Of a DNA stretch of 64,000 bases, positions 37,227 to 63,631 are shown in pieces (positions within the stretch are counted from its first letter, which is position 1; every line of letters starts with the position of its first letter). The DNA lies in the NCBI RefSeq assembly GCF_958298935.1, contig NC_084925.1, positions 10,661,001-10,725,000 on the forward strand, given 5' to 3'. The translations under genes and the position numbers were made by a program. This DNA is from Phragmites australis. Lineage: Eukaryota > Streptophyta > Magnoliopsida > Poales > Poaceae. The notes beneath the pieces were generated by a model, which had not been told where the DNA came from, did no database searches, and saw nothing but the letters and a program-made list of their open reading frames with translations.

Positions 37227-40200
37227 AATCACTGCATTAGAATATATATCTCGTATGATTATGGTACGATCACTCAATGCGGTCACTAGCTCTTTCAATA
37301 GTTACGGTAGATAATACCTCACATACAACTCTCGTGCAACCATGCATTTCAACCCTCCGGCACATCGTTAAAGTATCTATCTATGCCAGTGGTACTTTGC
37401 TACATATCTATTTATGCCAGTGGTACGTACGTTGCTACAAGTACATACATTATTGTTATACGATTTTGTTTCATTGCGCGTAGGTATAAGAACATTTAGA
37501 GAGGAAGAAACAAACCCGGACACCCTCACAGGGTAAGATGACAAAATTAGGGGACACGTCCACAGCCCGACGTTGCTAGCTGCGCACGTGAACTCGCTAC
37601 CATCCATGCACCAGCACAATTATAGGCCGATGGGAACGAACACGAGATCCCGTTTCAATTCGTCCATAACCTCAACATTCAACCTTAAAAGTCTAGCCAG
37701 ATCAGCATCGATTGCCCTATCTGCGAAAAGGTAGACAACGCAACATATGAGATCGATTACGCAGGCGTACGTACATACATCTCGTGTATATATTCACGTA
37801 GCAGGTAGCTAGATTTTCTTCTGAATGAGAAAAAAATGTATATATGCACTAAACATTATTTCAAACTTCTAAGATGTTAGTTATATACGTGCAGATCGTT
37901 TCATATACTGCAAGATTGTAATCCAACTTTAAGTAAAATATAAAACGCCATCTTTATTCATGGAAAGAAAACGAACCCCAGACCAGTGAAAATGCGCCCT
38001 TGCGTCTTACCGGTGAGCCATAAGCTCGTTTGCTTGTGTGGCGATTCGTGCTTATGATTTATTAATTTTTTTCCATGAGTATATATGCACGTTTCACTTC
38101 GAGGATTCAGTACAGTACTTAGGTCAAAATTACGGTGGATTTGGACAGACCGCGTCGATCATCAAACTTAATTTGACCCGGTTCACCAAACCCGACCCCA
38201 AAATTATAAGTGTCCTTATACAGTACAAGACTAGAATCAGAATATCAATCTGGTAGAGAAGCCTGCAGAGACTAAGGGCTCCAGAAGCCTACAACATTAC
38301 CTGCATCGTCATGCTCTGGACAGACATAAATATATATTATATATATCAGCAGTTGATTCGTCAATTCATAGCTTAATTATGTATCTATTCTTGCATCAAC
38401 GAACAACTAGTTCTTGACTTATTTCTGGGTTAGCCTGGCTAACTCTGTCTTGGAATGAGCCCTCCCAAACAAATTAAAATGTGCTTGCTTCAACTTTTTA
38501 GATAGTGACGGATGTCTTGGTAAGAGGACTCGCATGTTGTAACAAGACTATTAATTACAAGGTAAAAGTAATCTGATCTGACGCGTCATTAGGACCTGTC
38601 ACGCATTCATCAGGTAGTATGACGGGGAAACGTACAATAATATGACTCAACCTCTTTTCTGTTAAACTTATCTTTTATTTCCCCTTTAAATAGTACTACT
38701 GTCAAACAGTTGTATCTTTGACCTACAATGTCTCCTTTTTTTTCTTTAGGTTGGCTATCGTGTGCAAATATTGTCTGCTATATATGCCCGAGTACCTGAC
38801 TTCACTTGTGTACCTTCCGTCGAGCACCGTAGAAGATGACAATGTTACCGTCGTCGTCGACGACGACGTCGACACAGAAGCCAAAGAAATGCCTAACTGC
38901 ATTGGAAAAAGAAGTAGAAGAAGAAAAGAAACGCCTAAGAGGATGACTTGGATGGTTAGAGACCTGTCATGATCAGCCGCCTACTGCACTGTGGGAAGAA
39001 GCTGGAGAACGAAGCCGGTCCTGACCGGCAGAGCAACGTCCAACCTTGGGGGCTGGGGGCTGGATAAGGGTTGCCATCATCCATCGTCCAGGCAATTGCG
39101 CGGCTAGTTTCAGAAAGTTCAAAAGGTTGGTCGGCTGACATGGGCATAGCATCAAGCTGATGCAACTCATGCCTTCAGAAACTGCCTAAAAAACGAAGGA
39201 ATTAATCGGTAAAGTGTGTCATCACTGTATAAAATAGTCCGTTAGCACCCCTCGTCAGTAGTCCCATTATGCGTACGAGGAGGGTACAAAAGACAAGCAG
39301 CTGAAGAAACAGGAGAAGATGGTGCAAAACGGCAGCAGCATCTGAGATGGAATCGGCCAAGCTGAAGCTGCAGCTGCAACAGTTTATAAAATTTTGATGA
39401 GAACGATAAACATAAAGATATATATGTGAACCGATGGTGCTGGAATAAACGCTGCATGTTCAGAGCTCTTTCTCTGCAACTTGGCCTGCAAAAGTTGAAT
39501 GACCACAAGAGCATGGCACTACTGCTACGTTACAAGAAGGAATGCAATATGATAAGAAAATCTGGGCTCCACAGCTGCAAGGAAACAAGACATTTTTTGC
39601 AGATAATGATACAAAAATGATGTGGTGCGTGCATCATGCATGCGTCTGGGGACCCTTCCATCCATCGCTGATCCCAGGACATAGAGTGTCGACAAGAACA
39701 GCTGTTAGGGTATCACAATCGCAACGATGCCAGAGCGAAACTGCAAGATTGCAATTCCTTAAGAATGCCTGGAATGCACAGGGAAGAGGAGAGGATGCAC
39801 AGCAAAGGTTTCCTGACACTGAGTTTACTTCAGAGTGGAAGGCATCATCAACAAATTCAGTTTAAATTTTGGTTTCAAGAACATGAATGAAACTGGCCAG
39901 AGACTACATAGTGCACCAGCGCATATAGTGAATTCACACATTTACTCCAATATAAAATGAGCACAGTGCACATATACAACAGTGATCGAGAAATCATAAC
40001 TACCCACCTCTCATGAGGAATACAAAAATAGCACGGTTGACAAGTAGCTGCCAACACATCACCACTTTTCTTTTCTTTTTTCAACGTCACTAAAGACCCC
40101 AACAAATAACAGAGTGACACTCACCCTCTCCACTGTCTAAATCAGGAAATGCACCAGTAGAATAGCTCGTAGAAGGTACATCTACAAAAGCAAACTCGAG

Positions 40201-40310
40201 GCTGACCTCCGAGAGTGACCAAATTAACCTTCCAACGAACAATCGATAACAGTGATAATCAGACATCCAAATAGGTGCAATGTATCATTCATCTCACAAA
40301 GACCATGGTA
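37227..40310. other. Intergenic sequence without an assignable gene
   Basis: Scattered short frames, the longest 107 codons (39542-39865, plus), have no recognisable domain and no convincing splice structure. The stretch 38956-39170 is GC-richer and open on the minus strand (HQLDAMPMSADQPFELSETS) and could be a decayed exon. No transposon ends were identified. Confidence 0.4.
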
Positions 40311-40326
40311 CTACTAAAAACAGCAT

Positions 40327-41866
40327 TTTTTTTTCAAAAATACGGCATGAGTTCTGTCTATTTTATCATAGGAGAAAAGAATTGATCTAATTTATGAGAA
40401 AAATCGAGTCCAAAATTCTTACAACAGCACGATTAATTAGAGGGAAACCAACTAAAACCCACGATTAATTAGAGGGAAACCAACTAAAACCCTTGGACTT
40501 TGGACGACGGAGATAACTAGACCAAAAGTGGCTCGCACATCACTCAACATAGCTCGAAAAGACAGAAGACAGAGACCAGTACAGGCCATCGTTGCAAATC
40601 CTGCCGCTCCAGTAGCATAGCAGATCCGACTTCTAAAAACGGATCTCAACTGCTGCCTCATTGTTATTACGCTCACGCCCATGGCCACTACTGACATCAC
40701 GAAAAAGAGCAGTGCCTCGTGTCATCGTTGTCGAGCTCCATTGGACCCTATCGATGCAGCAGCTTTGACTCCACCTTAGCACGCTCCTCCTAAAGCGTGT
40801 CAACCGCCACCCGAACACAAAGCGAAAACAGCAAAGAAGCAGCAACCATGCCGACACTTATGCGCCTTCTAGAGTGGTCAAAGCCGCCGCCAAAACCGAC
40901 CACGCTTCACCCAAACCAGCAGCCACCAATATACAGCGATGGACCTCCAAAGGTGACGCCTCCAAGGAGGACGCGATATATTAAATGCCACCATCACCCA
41001 TCCAAAAGCCCAGACACTGTTTTCACCTGGAGAGTCCCACAGGTGGGAGAGGGGGAGGCGCCACAACAACACCTCTATGGATGAGAACGGCGCTCGAAGG
41101 CGTCGCCGTTGTTGGCACCAGCAACTAGTCACACTGCGCATGGTGCCTCCCCCAAAACCACCCACTGCGCACGGTGACTGCAGAGCCACCACTGCCAAGG
41201 CCGCCCCACCAACCAGGCTACGGCCGACACATCATGCACATGTCATCCTCACGGCCACCACCCGTCACCAAGCTCCCCACGAGCCAGATCTGGTGGGAAG
41301 AAACATATCGATAAGGGGAGGAGCTAGAATGGCATTGGGAGGCCGTGATAGAGCAAGTGCCATGAGGCTGGAAGCATGCCGTCTGGCATGTGGATCCAAC
41401 CTCCTCGTCACCAGGCCGTTGTGCCGCACCACTGGGCGCGCAAATCTAGTCCCCGCGCCACCACGTCGTCGTGTCAGACCGCCTTGCCGCGCTACCGGGC
41501 GCGTGGAACAGGCCCCTGCACTGCCCGTCACACCGCACCGCTAAGCGTGCCGATCCGGCCCCCACGTCGTAGGGTAGCCACGCCGCCCAGCACCATCGTG
41601 TCGTGACACTAGCTCGCGGAACCGACCAACGCTCCAATGCACCTCTGGGCTGCCAGGCGTGCGGATCCGGTCGTCAGGCGCCACAGTCATGCCGAACGCG
41701 TAGATCTGGCCACCGGGTGCACTAACTTGGAGCCACATGAAGGGGAAGATGAGGGGTTGAGAAGGGAAGAAGGAAGCCGCGACGGCCACCGCTTGGTGCT
41801 GGTGATGGTGGTGGCGGCGGCAACCGTGCGAGGAGGCTGTTGAGGTGGGGAGGCGGATGGCCTCTT
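40327..41866 (-). mobile_element. Non-coding non-LTR retroelement with target-site duplication
   Basis: Near-identical flanks ctactaaaaacagcatt (40311-40327) and ctactgaaaaaacagcatt (41867-41885) bracket 1.5 kb. On the minus strand the insert is GC-rich at its 5' side and ends in aaaaatttttga-like sequence followed by a run of A (plus strand tttttttttcaaaaatacgg, 40326-40345). A long target duplication plus a terminal A-run is the signature of target-primed reverse transcription. No RT or endonuclease is present, so it is a LINE-mobilised internally deleted copy, a SINE-like element, or a retrocopy of an unknown transcript. Confidence 0.65.
40429..40492. repeat. Perfect 32-bp tandem repeat
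   Basis: Two exact adjacent copies (40429-40460, 40461-40492) of a 32-base unit beginning acgattaattagaggg and ending ctaaaaccc, in the 3' part of the non-LTR insertion. Confidence 0.95.
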
Positions 41867-41885
41867 CTACTGAAAAAACAGCATT

Positions 41886-43000
41886 GATCGTTCATTTCTT
41901 CTCTCTCATCGAAAGATACCAGATTTTCAAAACTCGTGCTTGTCAATGATTGCAGTCATCCTCTTTTCCAGTGTTTGTCAGTCAAAATTCCTGCACCGTT
42001 AACACATGCAGAGTGCAATAGCCACCAGATCTGCATTGACTAAAGAAACGATGCGACTATATGCGCGGCGAAGGGAAGATTGCATGATAACTGCATGTGT
42101 AGTACAGGAGCCTCCATTGTAGAGAAGGATGTCGCGTTTCCATGACATGCCTAATTGGAGTATCCTTGCTTGACAGCTACAGCTTGCTAACTGAAAAGAA
42201 AATAAATAACAAAGTTATGTGACATAGCATTCCAATCCATTTCCAGTGCAGTAACAGCCTGATAATTATTGGACTTCCTATCCCTTCTCCAAATTCCAAT
42301 CGGTTAAGACACTCCCACTGCCAGGCCACACCCATTTTCCTTGTGCTGTTTCAGTGCATTGCCTACCAGTCCTGCACTCCTCGTCAGTCATTGCTCAGTG
42401 ATCTCACACCTCCACTCAGGCCAATTAATCCAGCTGATGCATGCCCCACTATAGGCACTCTTTCCATCAGGTATTTTCAGAATTTCAGATTAGTAATAGG
42501 AAAGGTCAACCAATTGATACTTCAGTCCCGTTCCATAAAAGTTAGCATCACACTGTCCCGTTTTACTAGAACTACTGCGGGAATATTTAGAGAAGTAGAG
42601 CAAAAACATAAATTTCCATAAGGCATGCAACCGAAATTGTACAGTATTTTTGCTGGATTACAGTTGAAAGGTCATATAGTACTCTCATCAAACAGGAATC
42701 CCGCAAATTTGGAAGGACCGAAGCTAATGACGATTTCGTTGAGAAGCCACACAAACTTGGAAGGAAGCCAGCTTCTGAACCAGTCATATTTAAGAGTTAG
42801 TACGGGTAGGTCTTATCTCAACTCTTCACTTCTATGTGAGGTATAGAAAATTGTGGACGACAACATTAATATAATTCTTTTAAAAAAATACTCTTTTACC
42901 TAAAAACTAACACTATCTCTAATTATTGAAGATGCCCTTAGTACCACCTCTCTGGTTTAAGATATGGTGACTAACCTAAGTTATTTGTAAAAAAATCAAA
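41886..43000. other. Intergenic sequence
   Basis: No gene recognised. A short open stretch at 42340-42470 (plus: LLSDLTPPLRPINPADACPT) is followed by a possible donor (cag/gtattt), but no partner exon was found. A segment near 42930 (minus, GGGCATCTTCAATAATT) resembles a MITE end. Confidence 0.35.
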
Positions 43001-43015
43001 GAACATAACGCTTAC

Positions 43016-43136
43016 CTTCGCCGGAGATAGATTTTGATAGGACTTCGCCGTTTTCTTCTACCTCCCCCCCCCCCTCTCTCCTGGTGGCTAGGAACAAATG
43101 GGCGGTGTGAAAGCCCTAGTCGTAGCCCTTTATAAA
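43016..43136 (-). promoter_or_regulatory. Orphan promoter and 5' leader exon
   Basis: On the minus strand: a TATA box TTTATAAA (43129-43136), then CTAGGGCTT (43111-43119, resembling the telo-box AAACCCTA complement), a G/A-rich leader and a splice donor CGAAG/GTAAGCG (exon end 43016). This is the layout of housekeeping or ribosomal-protein plant genes with a non-coding first exon. No coding exon was recognised to the left. Confidence 0.4.
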
Positions 43137-44350
43137 GGAAAATGTGTCTTCCTTCCAACGGATGACACCTTTTTAAGTGGATCCGGAGATGCGTAGACGC
43201 TCCAACCGACAACAATTCAACATGACAGCCATTGTGGCTCCGCAGTTAATTATTTTTCCGTTCAACCGTGAGGCCCACCACATGTTGCTCCTTCTGCAAT
43301 TTTTTCAAACAGACATTGCCCGCTTTCGATGATGGAAGGATAAGAGGCAGCTGCACCATGGACCCACTCTAGCCACTATCTATTTTTCAATTTTTTTGCC
43401 CTTCTGGTAGCTTCCCATGCTCATGGGATCTGCAGGTGAGGTAGAGATTTCTTTCCCTATTTGGATAACCTGCTTAGGGGTAGCAATAGGCACAAAACCC
43501 GCGGATAGAGACTACACAAATCCTTATATTTCGATAAGAGAAGGGTCGTTGTGTCTCCGACGGTTACTTGCTTCGGATATTACGTCTCTGGTAGTACTTA
43601 TGTTTAGATAATATAGAAACATCTATTTAAAGATGTACCGGTTACAAATTATGTTTGAAAAAACTAAAGTAGCAAGAAAACGAGAGTAAAAAATAAGACA
43701 AAAATCAAGCACACACCTATAAGTATTTAGACACACATGCCCAGTACTTAGAGCAAGTATGCAGGTAAAGTGGACACGAGTAAACTCTTTTTATGCCCAC
43801 GTATTTGTACCCATTAGATTTAGATACAATCTGGTACTCAAACCTATGGATAAATAATGTAACCTAAACCTACGGCCATTAGAGTTTTTACCCACAAACA
43901 CATAAATAATCTGTATCCATTATCATCCCTGAACTTGCTTGTCATTTCAGACTGAGTAGAGAAGAATAAAAAATGTAGTCTCGCACGTACGTGACCAAGT
44001 GACGCTTATCAGTGTGCTTCTAACTCGATTAGAATACAAACTTTGCTCATCGACTAGCAGAGAAAAGAAATGTAGTCTCGCATGTACCATGACCAAGAAG
44101 CATTAGATCGCCGTGGCACCATTAGCTCATAATATACATCCAGATCCCTCGTGGACAAATCTTCACTCCTCAGGTGGCGAGACAATACGGTCAGCAAAAT
44201 ATATCAGCACGTCACTACTCACTACAACCACACAATGTCCACTGGTTTGATCCACGCCAAAAATTCAAGCCAATCGTATTCGTTATTGCATGTTGCAATG
44301 CACACCTGGCGATGCTAAATGACCACCACATATCAACACAGCCAAAAAAT
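43137..44350. other. Intergenic sequence downstream of the synthase gene
   Basis: I see no gene and no recognisable element here. Confidence 0.4.
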
Positions 44351-44606
44351 ATATATGATAAATTCAATGTGAAATGCATCAAATCAGGCTCATATCATAC
44401 ATTGCTCGGTCTGCTTTTGGACCTCATTTCACTGTTCAGATCAGGGATTATTAACTTATGCCTCGTAATGTGTCCATCGCAATGCAGCTCGCAACTCGAT
44501 GCCACGGATGTATATGTGATAGTACATAAGTAGCTATCCAATGAGGATACTGAGGGAGGGAATAGTTTCTTGATAACCCGAAATGGGTCACCACACGAAC
44601 CCTGGT
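44350..44606 (-). other. Presumed 3' untranslated region of the aminopropyltransferase gene
   Basis: It directly follows the stop codon at 44607. It is not coding. The true polyadenylation site could not be fixed from sequence. Confidence 0.4.
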
Positions 44607-58312
<13,706 letters not shown>

Positions 58313-58342
58313 GGACCCTGTGCCCCTTTGAAGTTCCCAGCC

Positions 58343-59350
58343 TCTGAAGCAAAGCAGCAACACGAGGGTTAAACAAGAACGAATAGCAAACACAAAGATT
58401 TTTATTTTTTTATTTTTTGACAGGAATAGCCAATACAAAGATTAATGAGCAACTTCTGCAGCAGAGATGCCTAACAGGTGGCGGGCTATATCCATAGCAA
58501 ACGCGGGCCACGGCCATAGAAAAGATGGTTGGGCAAGCACGGCATGCTCACCCACCCACACCAACCTATTGTTGGCTGCAAGGACGTGACTAGAACATCA
58601 GGTTAATCAATCAATTAATCCTAAAGCATCCAAATTTCAGCAATTAAAATAACAGAGATTTGAAAGGCGAGCCGTTTTTTGCTAATCGCCACCGGGCATG
58701 CGTACGTGCTTCGGAAACACCTCTACAAATCGCAGGAACGAACAAAACCTCGGGAAATCGCCGTCCCTAATCGAAGAACCGCAAAACCAACCGCCCAAAC
58801 AATCCACCGGATCAAAGAACCAGTACCGACGCCGCCACATAAAAAACAATGTTAATATGCGAGAGGCTTCCGCGCGTGGGGGAGGGCTCCGGAAGCTTCT
58901 AGAAGCTCCGGTGGAGAGAGAGAGAGAGGGGGTTAGGGGTGCCGCTTACCTGGGGCGCGAGTGGCGAAGCGGGGCAGGGTGGGGAGGGGAGGCGGCGGCG
59001 TGAGGGCGGAAGAAATAGAGGGAGGAGGAGGGCGCCGGGGTGGTGGCGGCAGCTTGTATGGGACTCCTCTCCTGATCTTCGTCTCCCCCTCTCTCTCTCT
59101 CTCTCTCTCTTTCCTCTTTATTTTCCTCTTTCCTTCTGTAGCTCTCTTGGAATCTGTGCTTTCTGCCTGCGGGGAGCAGGAAGAGGAAAGATGAGATGGC
59201 GACTGGCGAGCGTCGTGGGCGCGTGGAGCGATGGAGGCCCTCGGATGCGGGGCGGACGGCTTGGATTGAACTCCAGAGGTATCATGGAGGTTTCTAGAAA
59301 CCGAATGCAACTAGCTGATTGGCGCGTCTAACCTGCGCCCCTTTTTATTC
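58343..59350 (-). promoter_or_regulatory. Leader exon, leader intron and core promoter of the synthase gene
   Basis: A donor CCCCAG/GTAAGC ends a leader exon at 58950. An acceptor TTTGCTTCAG/AGG starts the coding exon at about 58343, 31 bases before the ATG. The leader exon contains an (AG)11-like run (minus strand; plus ct run 59089-59110), a sequence often seen in plant leaders. A TATA-like AATAAAAAG lies near 59341-59349 on the minus strand. The transcription start was not fixed. An ATG at 59310 would open a long upstream frame if transcripts began that far out. Confidence 0.45.
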
Positions 59351-59639
59351 TGCACATAATATGATAAAAAAGATTAAAAATTAGATTTATTAATTTTTGA
59401 TGTTTCAATATTATTTATAAATTTATCAATGTTTAACATATTCACTTAATTATAGAAAAATAGTAGTATTTTCATGTGTGCACATATTTTAACATATAGA
59501 TGACAGTAATACGAACCTAACAAAATTTGTTTCACATTTTTTGAGTTTTAGATTTTTTTTTAATTTTATATTATTTTAGCTAATTTATCAATATAACTAA
59601 TATTTATTTTGACATTTTCTAGAATTTTTTGAAAATAAA

Positions 59640-59745
59640 AACTATATTATATGTATAAATATATTTGTGCGTATATTTATACATATACATATACATACAC
59701 ATTATCCATATCCATATGCGTATATGTATATATATATATATAAAT
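59640..59745. repeat. AT-rich microsatellite (tata/catata)
   Basis: Runs of tatacatatacatatac and tatatatatatata in the intergenic region upstream of the synthase promoter. Confidence 0.8.
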
Positions 59746-62690
59746 GGGATCTACAGCTACAGTAACCATACCCTAGGAACGTACCTGTTCTTAGCATTTT
59801 AATATATGTTTGATTAGCAAAAGGTTTATTCTCGTGGAAATTTTAAAAGATAGTTTCGAGATATAGGGAAATCTCCTTTTACTTATTTCTCTTTCCAAAA
59901 TCACATTTTTGTTGCGAACGTACACTCCTTTCTATCCCATATACATATCATTCTATTTGGTTGGTTTCCAAATCAAACTCATTCGATTTCGAGTTCAAAA
60001 TATATAACCTTTCTTCAAATATCCTTACCGTGTCATCGGTGACAACGATCTAGACATTACGTTCTCGTTCCGCTTTTAAATCAAACCGTACAATTTCAAC
60101 TCGATGAATGAAACTTTCAACTCATTATTTTGGACATGTCAACTAAATACATGAAGAAACAAAAGTTTCAAATTAGACGCTAAAAATTGCTCTTCGAATG
60201 CTACTTTTCAATTCAAGGAGTGAGCTTTCACTTCGATTAAAAACAAAGGAAAAATCCCGCACACCTATTCCCGGCAAAGCTGCTAGGCAATTAGCTGGGG
60301 TGATAGACCTGCTCAATTGCCTCCTTAGCAACGATAATGGCCTTGGATAGCTTTGACAAATGGCATCTTGTACTTGTGGCACGATTCTTTTAGTAAGACT
60401 GTGAGTGAGGATAAATCATTTAAAGAGTTTAATTTATCTATATAATTTACCAGTTGTGGCAGATATAGACGATCTCTATCATTCATCCAAGTTGATCAAA
60501 CAACCATCGTGCAAAGTTGTATCTAGTTTCTCCTTTCAAAAATACATTTAATCTCTCATTATTTGCCTTACATACATTAAAAATACATTTAATCTCTTAT
60601 TATTTATCTTCTATACTTTTTAATTAATATATAGTAAATTAATTACACATGTTTAACACCTGTGCGGTTACTAGTTTGAAAATAGTTATTGTATTTTAGA
60701 TTGTACTAAGATAATTTGTATGAGGGTTTCGAAGGGCTCTTTTTTTTTTAGTAGCAGGGTCACAAAGAGGTTCAATCGGTGCCACCGTGGTGGTCTGAGA
60801 CGCGTCGCACAGGAGCCGTGTCCCAGCATGTGCACGCCCGAGTTTGAGCTCGGACAAGTCCAACTCCTCACCAGAAGTCGTAAACAATGGAGCATATTTG
60901 GAGGGCTCATCTGGATATATCATATAAATTTATGCCTTTTCTCATCCTTTCATTCTGTGTTTTTTTAAGATCATTACATTCCAAAAGGGTTCATACTTGC
61001 TTTGGATGTCAATAAATTCTAGATAAGTCTAATGCAAGTACAAAATGTGTACCATATGGATAGTTCGTCTACCTAAGTAGTAATCTTAAATTACAGTATT
61101 TTTTTAATGTGGGACTTATCTTCATTCTCGCGAGCATTGAACTCTTTTCAGCCATAAAAATGTGATATGCTCTACTCAGAGAAATAAATATGATGTTATG
61201 CAATACGGTGTTTTTCTTAATGTATGCTACTCTATTAAATATACATTGTGGCATTGTTGTGTATTCGAGGCAAACAAAAGTCAACTATTTGTTGAAACTC
61301 AAAGAGTACAGGGATTGGATGGTTGAACTGACCCGTAGGATTCGTTTTTCAATTTCTTGTGCTGGTTTAGACTATTGATCAAGTACAAATTGCTGACATG
61401 ATCAAATCTGACCAACCGCAAAACTCTCCGCATTGAGTTTTCTTCGTGGAATTCCAAGTGTCAACCTTTCAGAAAGCCAGTTCTTTTCAACAGCTGCTGG
61501 GCTTGAACAGCCCATCATCCATTGATCAAAGTCAGAATGAATGGTAATACCAAATCAAGCCAGCAACTCTCATAAGAGAATTCGTCAAGGCGCAAGGGAG
61601 CATATATGCAGATAACTTTTATTTGCAACAGCCTCTTTATTCCAGAGGATCTCTTTCTATCTAGATTAGTTACTACTTTTTAATAGCATCTTTGAAAGTA
61701 CCTGTGTGTTGGCAGGGATTTTCCTCATTTGTGCAGAATTGAAGTATTGTACTGCGTTCTATGAATTTTCTGTAGAATTCATACATTCAAAACAGGACGC
61801 TTACTAAGCTCTTTGAGTTACTAGTTGCTAAACCACTCCATGGTTGCAAAATCTTCTGAACGATGGCAAATAGAATGACTTTTATTACACTTCGTCAAAG
61901 AGGTTGAAGTCCTAGTTTCGATGGGAAACCGAAGGATTTATAAAGATAATGCTATGTTTTTGTTAAAATATATGTACCTCAAGTTGGCTTTAAATGCCTT
62001 TGGAAAAGGAAGTGATGAAAGTGTGATGGACAGCATAGCATATCAAAAAGATATATTCCCCAAAGTACAGTACCCTGAAAGGAGAGGCACCCATGGAAGG
62101 GGAATTGCAGGGAAAATAGACAACCTCTCTCAAAAGCCCATTGGAGGAATAAAGCACAAAGTTTGGTTTGGTATCCATCAAAGGTACATGTGGTTTGAAG
62201 CATAAGGAAAGTTTGAGTTTTGTACCACAGAGGAAATAAACAATATTGCATGCCGTCAGCTATTCACAACTGACATATACAGGATCAAATGTGGCGGAAA
62301 GGCTCCAGTATCCGGTTACGAGCCCTTTTATCGCATCGCATCCAAGAATGATAAAGCAGATAATTTCATCCTCTCAGATACAATTCACAAAACTCACAAT
62401 CAAATCTGTGTATCAGAGAGTTTTCACATACTTGATCAGTTATATTTACAGTATCTTTCGTTATTGATGAGATATACAAGAGGTAGGAATGCAACATGGA
62501 ATGAGTATAATACATGCATTCCGTATACAACATTCATATATATGACATGTACAGATAACGACACGATACACTAAACTGCACAGTTTAAACCAGACAGCTT
62601 CGATACATGTACAGAATCCAATCACAGATAGACACAACATTAACAAGTAGGTCACGCGAGCATTTGAACAAATTTTACCAGTTGGATCAT
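59746..62690. other. Intergenic region, no clear gene
   Basis: The best candidates are an open minus-strand piece at 60923-60696 (DEPSKYAPLFTTSGEELDLS), which looks protein-like but has no known domain, and a plus-strand frame at 61921-62205 (95 codons with stop), unrecognised. Both are treated as fragments. Confidence 0.35.
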
Positions 62691-62749
62691 TAACGTCTGC
62701 TTGTAATAAAACAGGGTACGGGAAAAGATCACCGTTCTTCATCGAAAAA

Positions 62750-63631
62750 AGTTTGGCTCTGCTGGCATCTGCGACAACCTTGCAGGCACTCTTTCCTACA
62801 AACAGCCCTTTCGGGTGGCATTTCTCCGTAAGATCCGCATCATGTTGCCAGCAAAATGTGAAGCATAGATCGCCGCGCCAAGACTGAGCGAACTAGAGCC
62901 ATCAGTCGCAATTGCCGCTTGCAACCTCTTCTCCTTGTCAAACAAAGTCTCCTCCATCGATCTTCTTTCTGCAGTATCTGTGCCAAGCTGCTTGTATAAG
63001 GGACTGTTTGTTTCAGCTGGAGATTCTGAAAAGCAGTTTATAGAAGCTGGATTGTAAAAAGCTTTTAGATTGTAGATTTAAAAAATTTTGATAGACAGTT
63101 TAGTAAAATAGACTTTCACAATCTATCAAAAGCTGAGAAAAATCAGCTTTTCAAATTCCCACAATTCAACCAGCAGATTTTAAAAAACTATAACAAAAAA
63201 CTGTCTGTTTGTTTCAGCTTCCGAAGCTGAAACAAACAGGCCCTAAAGCAAGCAGACCAGGTTCTCCATTGCTGTGGGTAAAACTTGAAGGTATGCTGGA
63301 GCTGTTTGCTGTGTAGCCTCATGGATTGGGCGGCCACAAACTTGAGGCCATCAGCCCTCAGAGCGAAACCTTCAGCTTCAGATATCGTCTTCACCGTCCT
63401 GGTTGAACCGGGAAGGCTCGAAGTTGGAGTTGGATCAAGAGCCCATGTGAGGAGCTCTTCACCACAGAAGTCGCCGCCTTTGAGAACATCGGAGTTGAAG
63501 AAGCCGATCTTCCCACCATTTGTTGTGTCGTACTCTCGGGTGTTCCTCCCATGATGAAGAGCATTTCAATCACTGGGTCACCTTCGCGAATGATGTAGCT
63601 TCCTTCTAGGCTTTAGACGATCACACACATG
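62750..63631 (-). pseudogene. Cyclic-nucleotide-gated channel (CNGC), C-terminal remnant
   Basis: Plant CNGCs are plasma-membrane cation channels with a cyclic-nucleotide-binding domain (CNBD) and a calmodulin-binding IQ region. Read right to left, the remnant has the start of the CNBD (VCDRLKP, then a short deletion and SYIIREGDPVIEMLFIM), DVLKGGDFCGEELLTWALDP and TRTVKTISEAEGFALRADGL, then the IQ region KQLQHTFKFYPQQWRTWSAC. A MITE (63000-63243) sits here. Beyond it come QAAWHRYCRKK, a frameshift, MEETLFDKEKRLQAAIATDG, SLSLGAAIYASHFAGNMMRI and a premature TAG at RKGCL. A 2-base frameshift lies in the CNBD. The membrane domain is absent, replaced at 63632 by a hAT-like end. Confidence 0.8.
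63000..63243. mobile_element. Harbinger-type MITE in the CNGC remnant
   Basis: A 244-base element with TAA on both sides (62997-62999, 63244-63246). The ends GGGACTGTTTGTTTCAGCT and, read inward, GGGCCTGTTTGTTTCAGCT form an inverted repeat with one mismatch. The right end holds a second copy of the palindrome ctgtttgtttcagctt/aagctgaaacaaacag. Confidence 0.85.

Noticed and set aside
39542..39865. 107-codon plus-strand frame considered as a gene end
   Set aside because: No recognisable domain, no upstream exon in phase and no promoter; kept only as unassigned sequence.
41077..41544. 155-codon plus-strand frame
   Set aside because: GC-rich antisense of the non-LTR insertion; no domain.
58933..59310. 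125-codon minus-strand frame in the synthase leader
   Set aside because: It runs across the leader splice donor, is Pro/Arg/Glu low-complexity and has no domain; most of it is leader exon. An upstream ORF role depends on an unknown transcription start.
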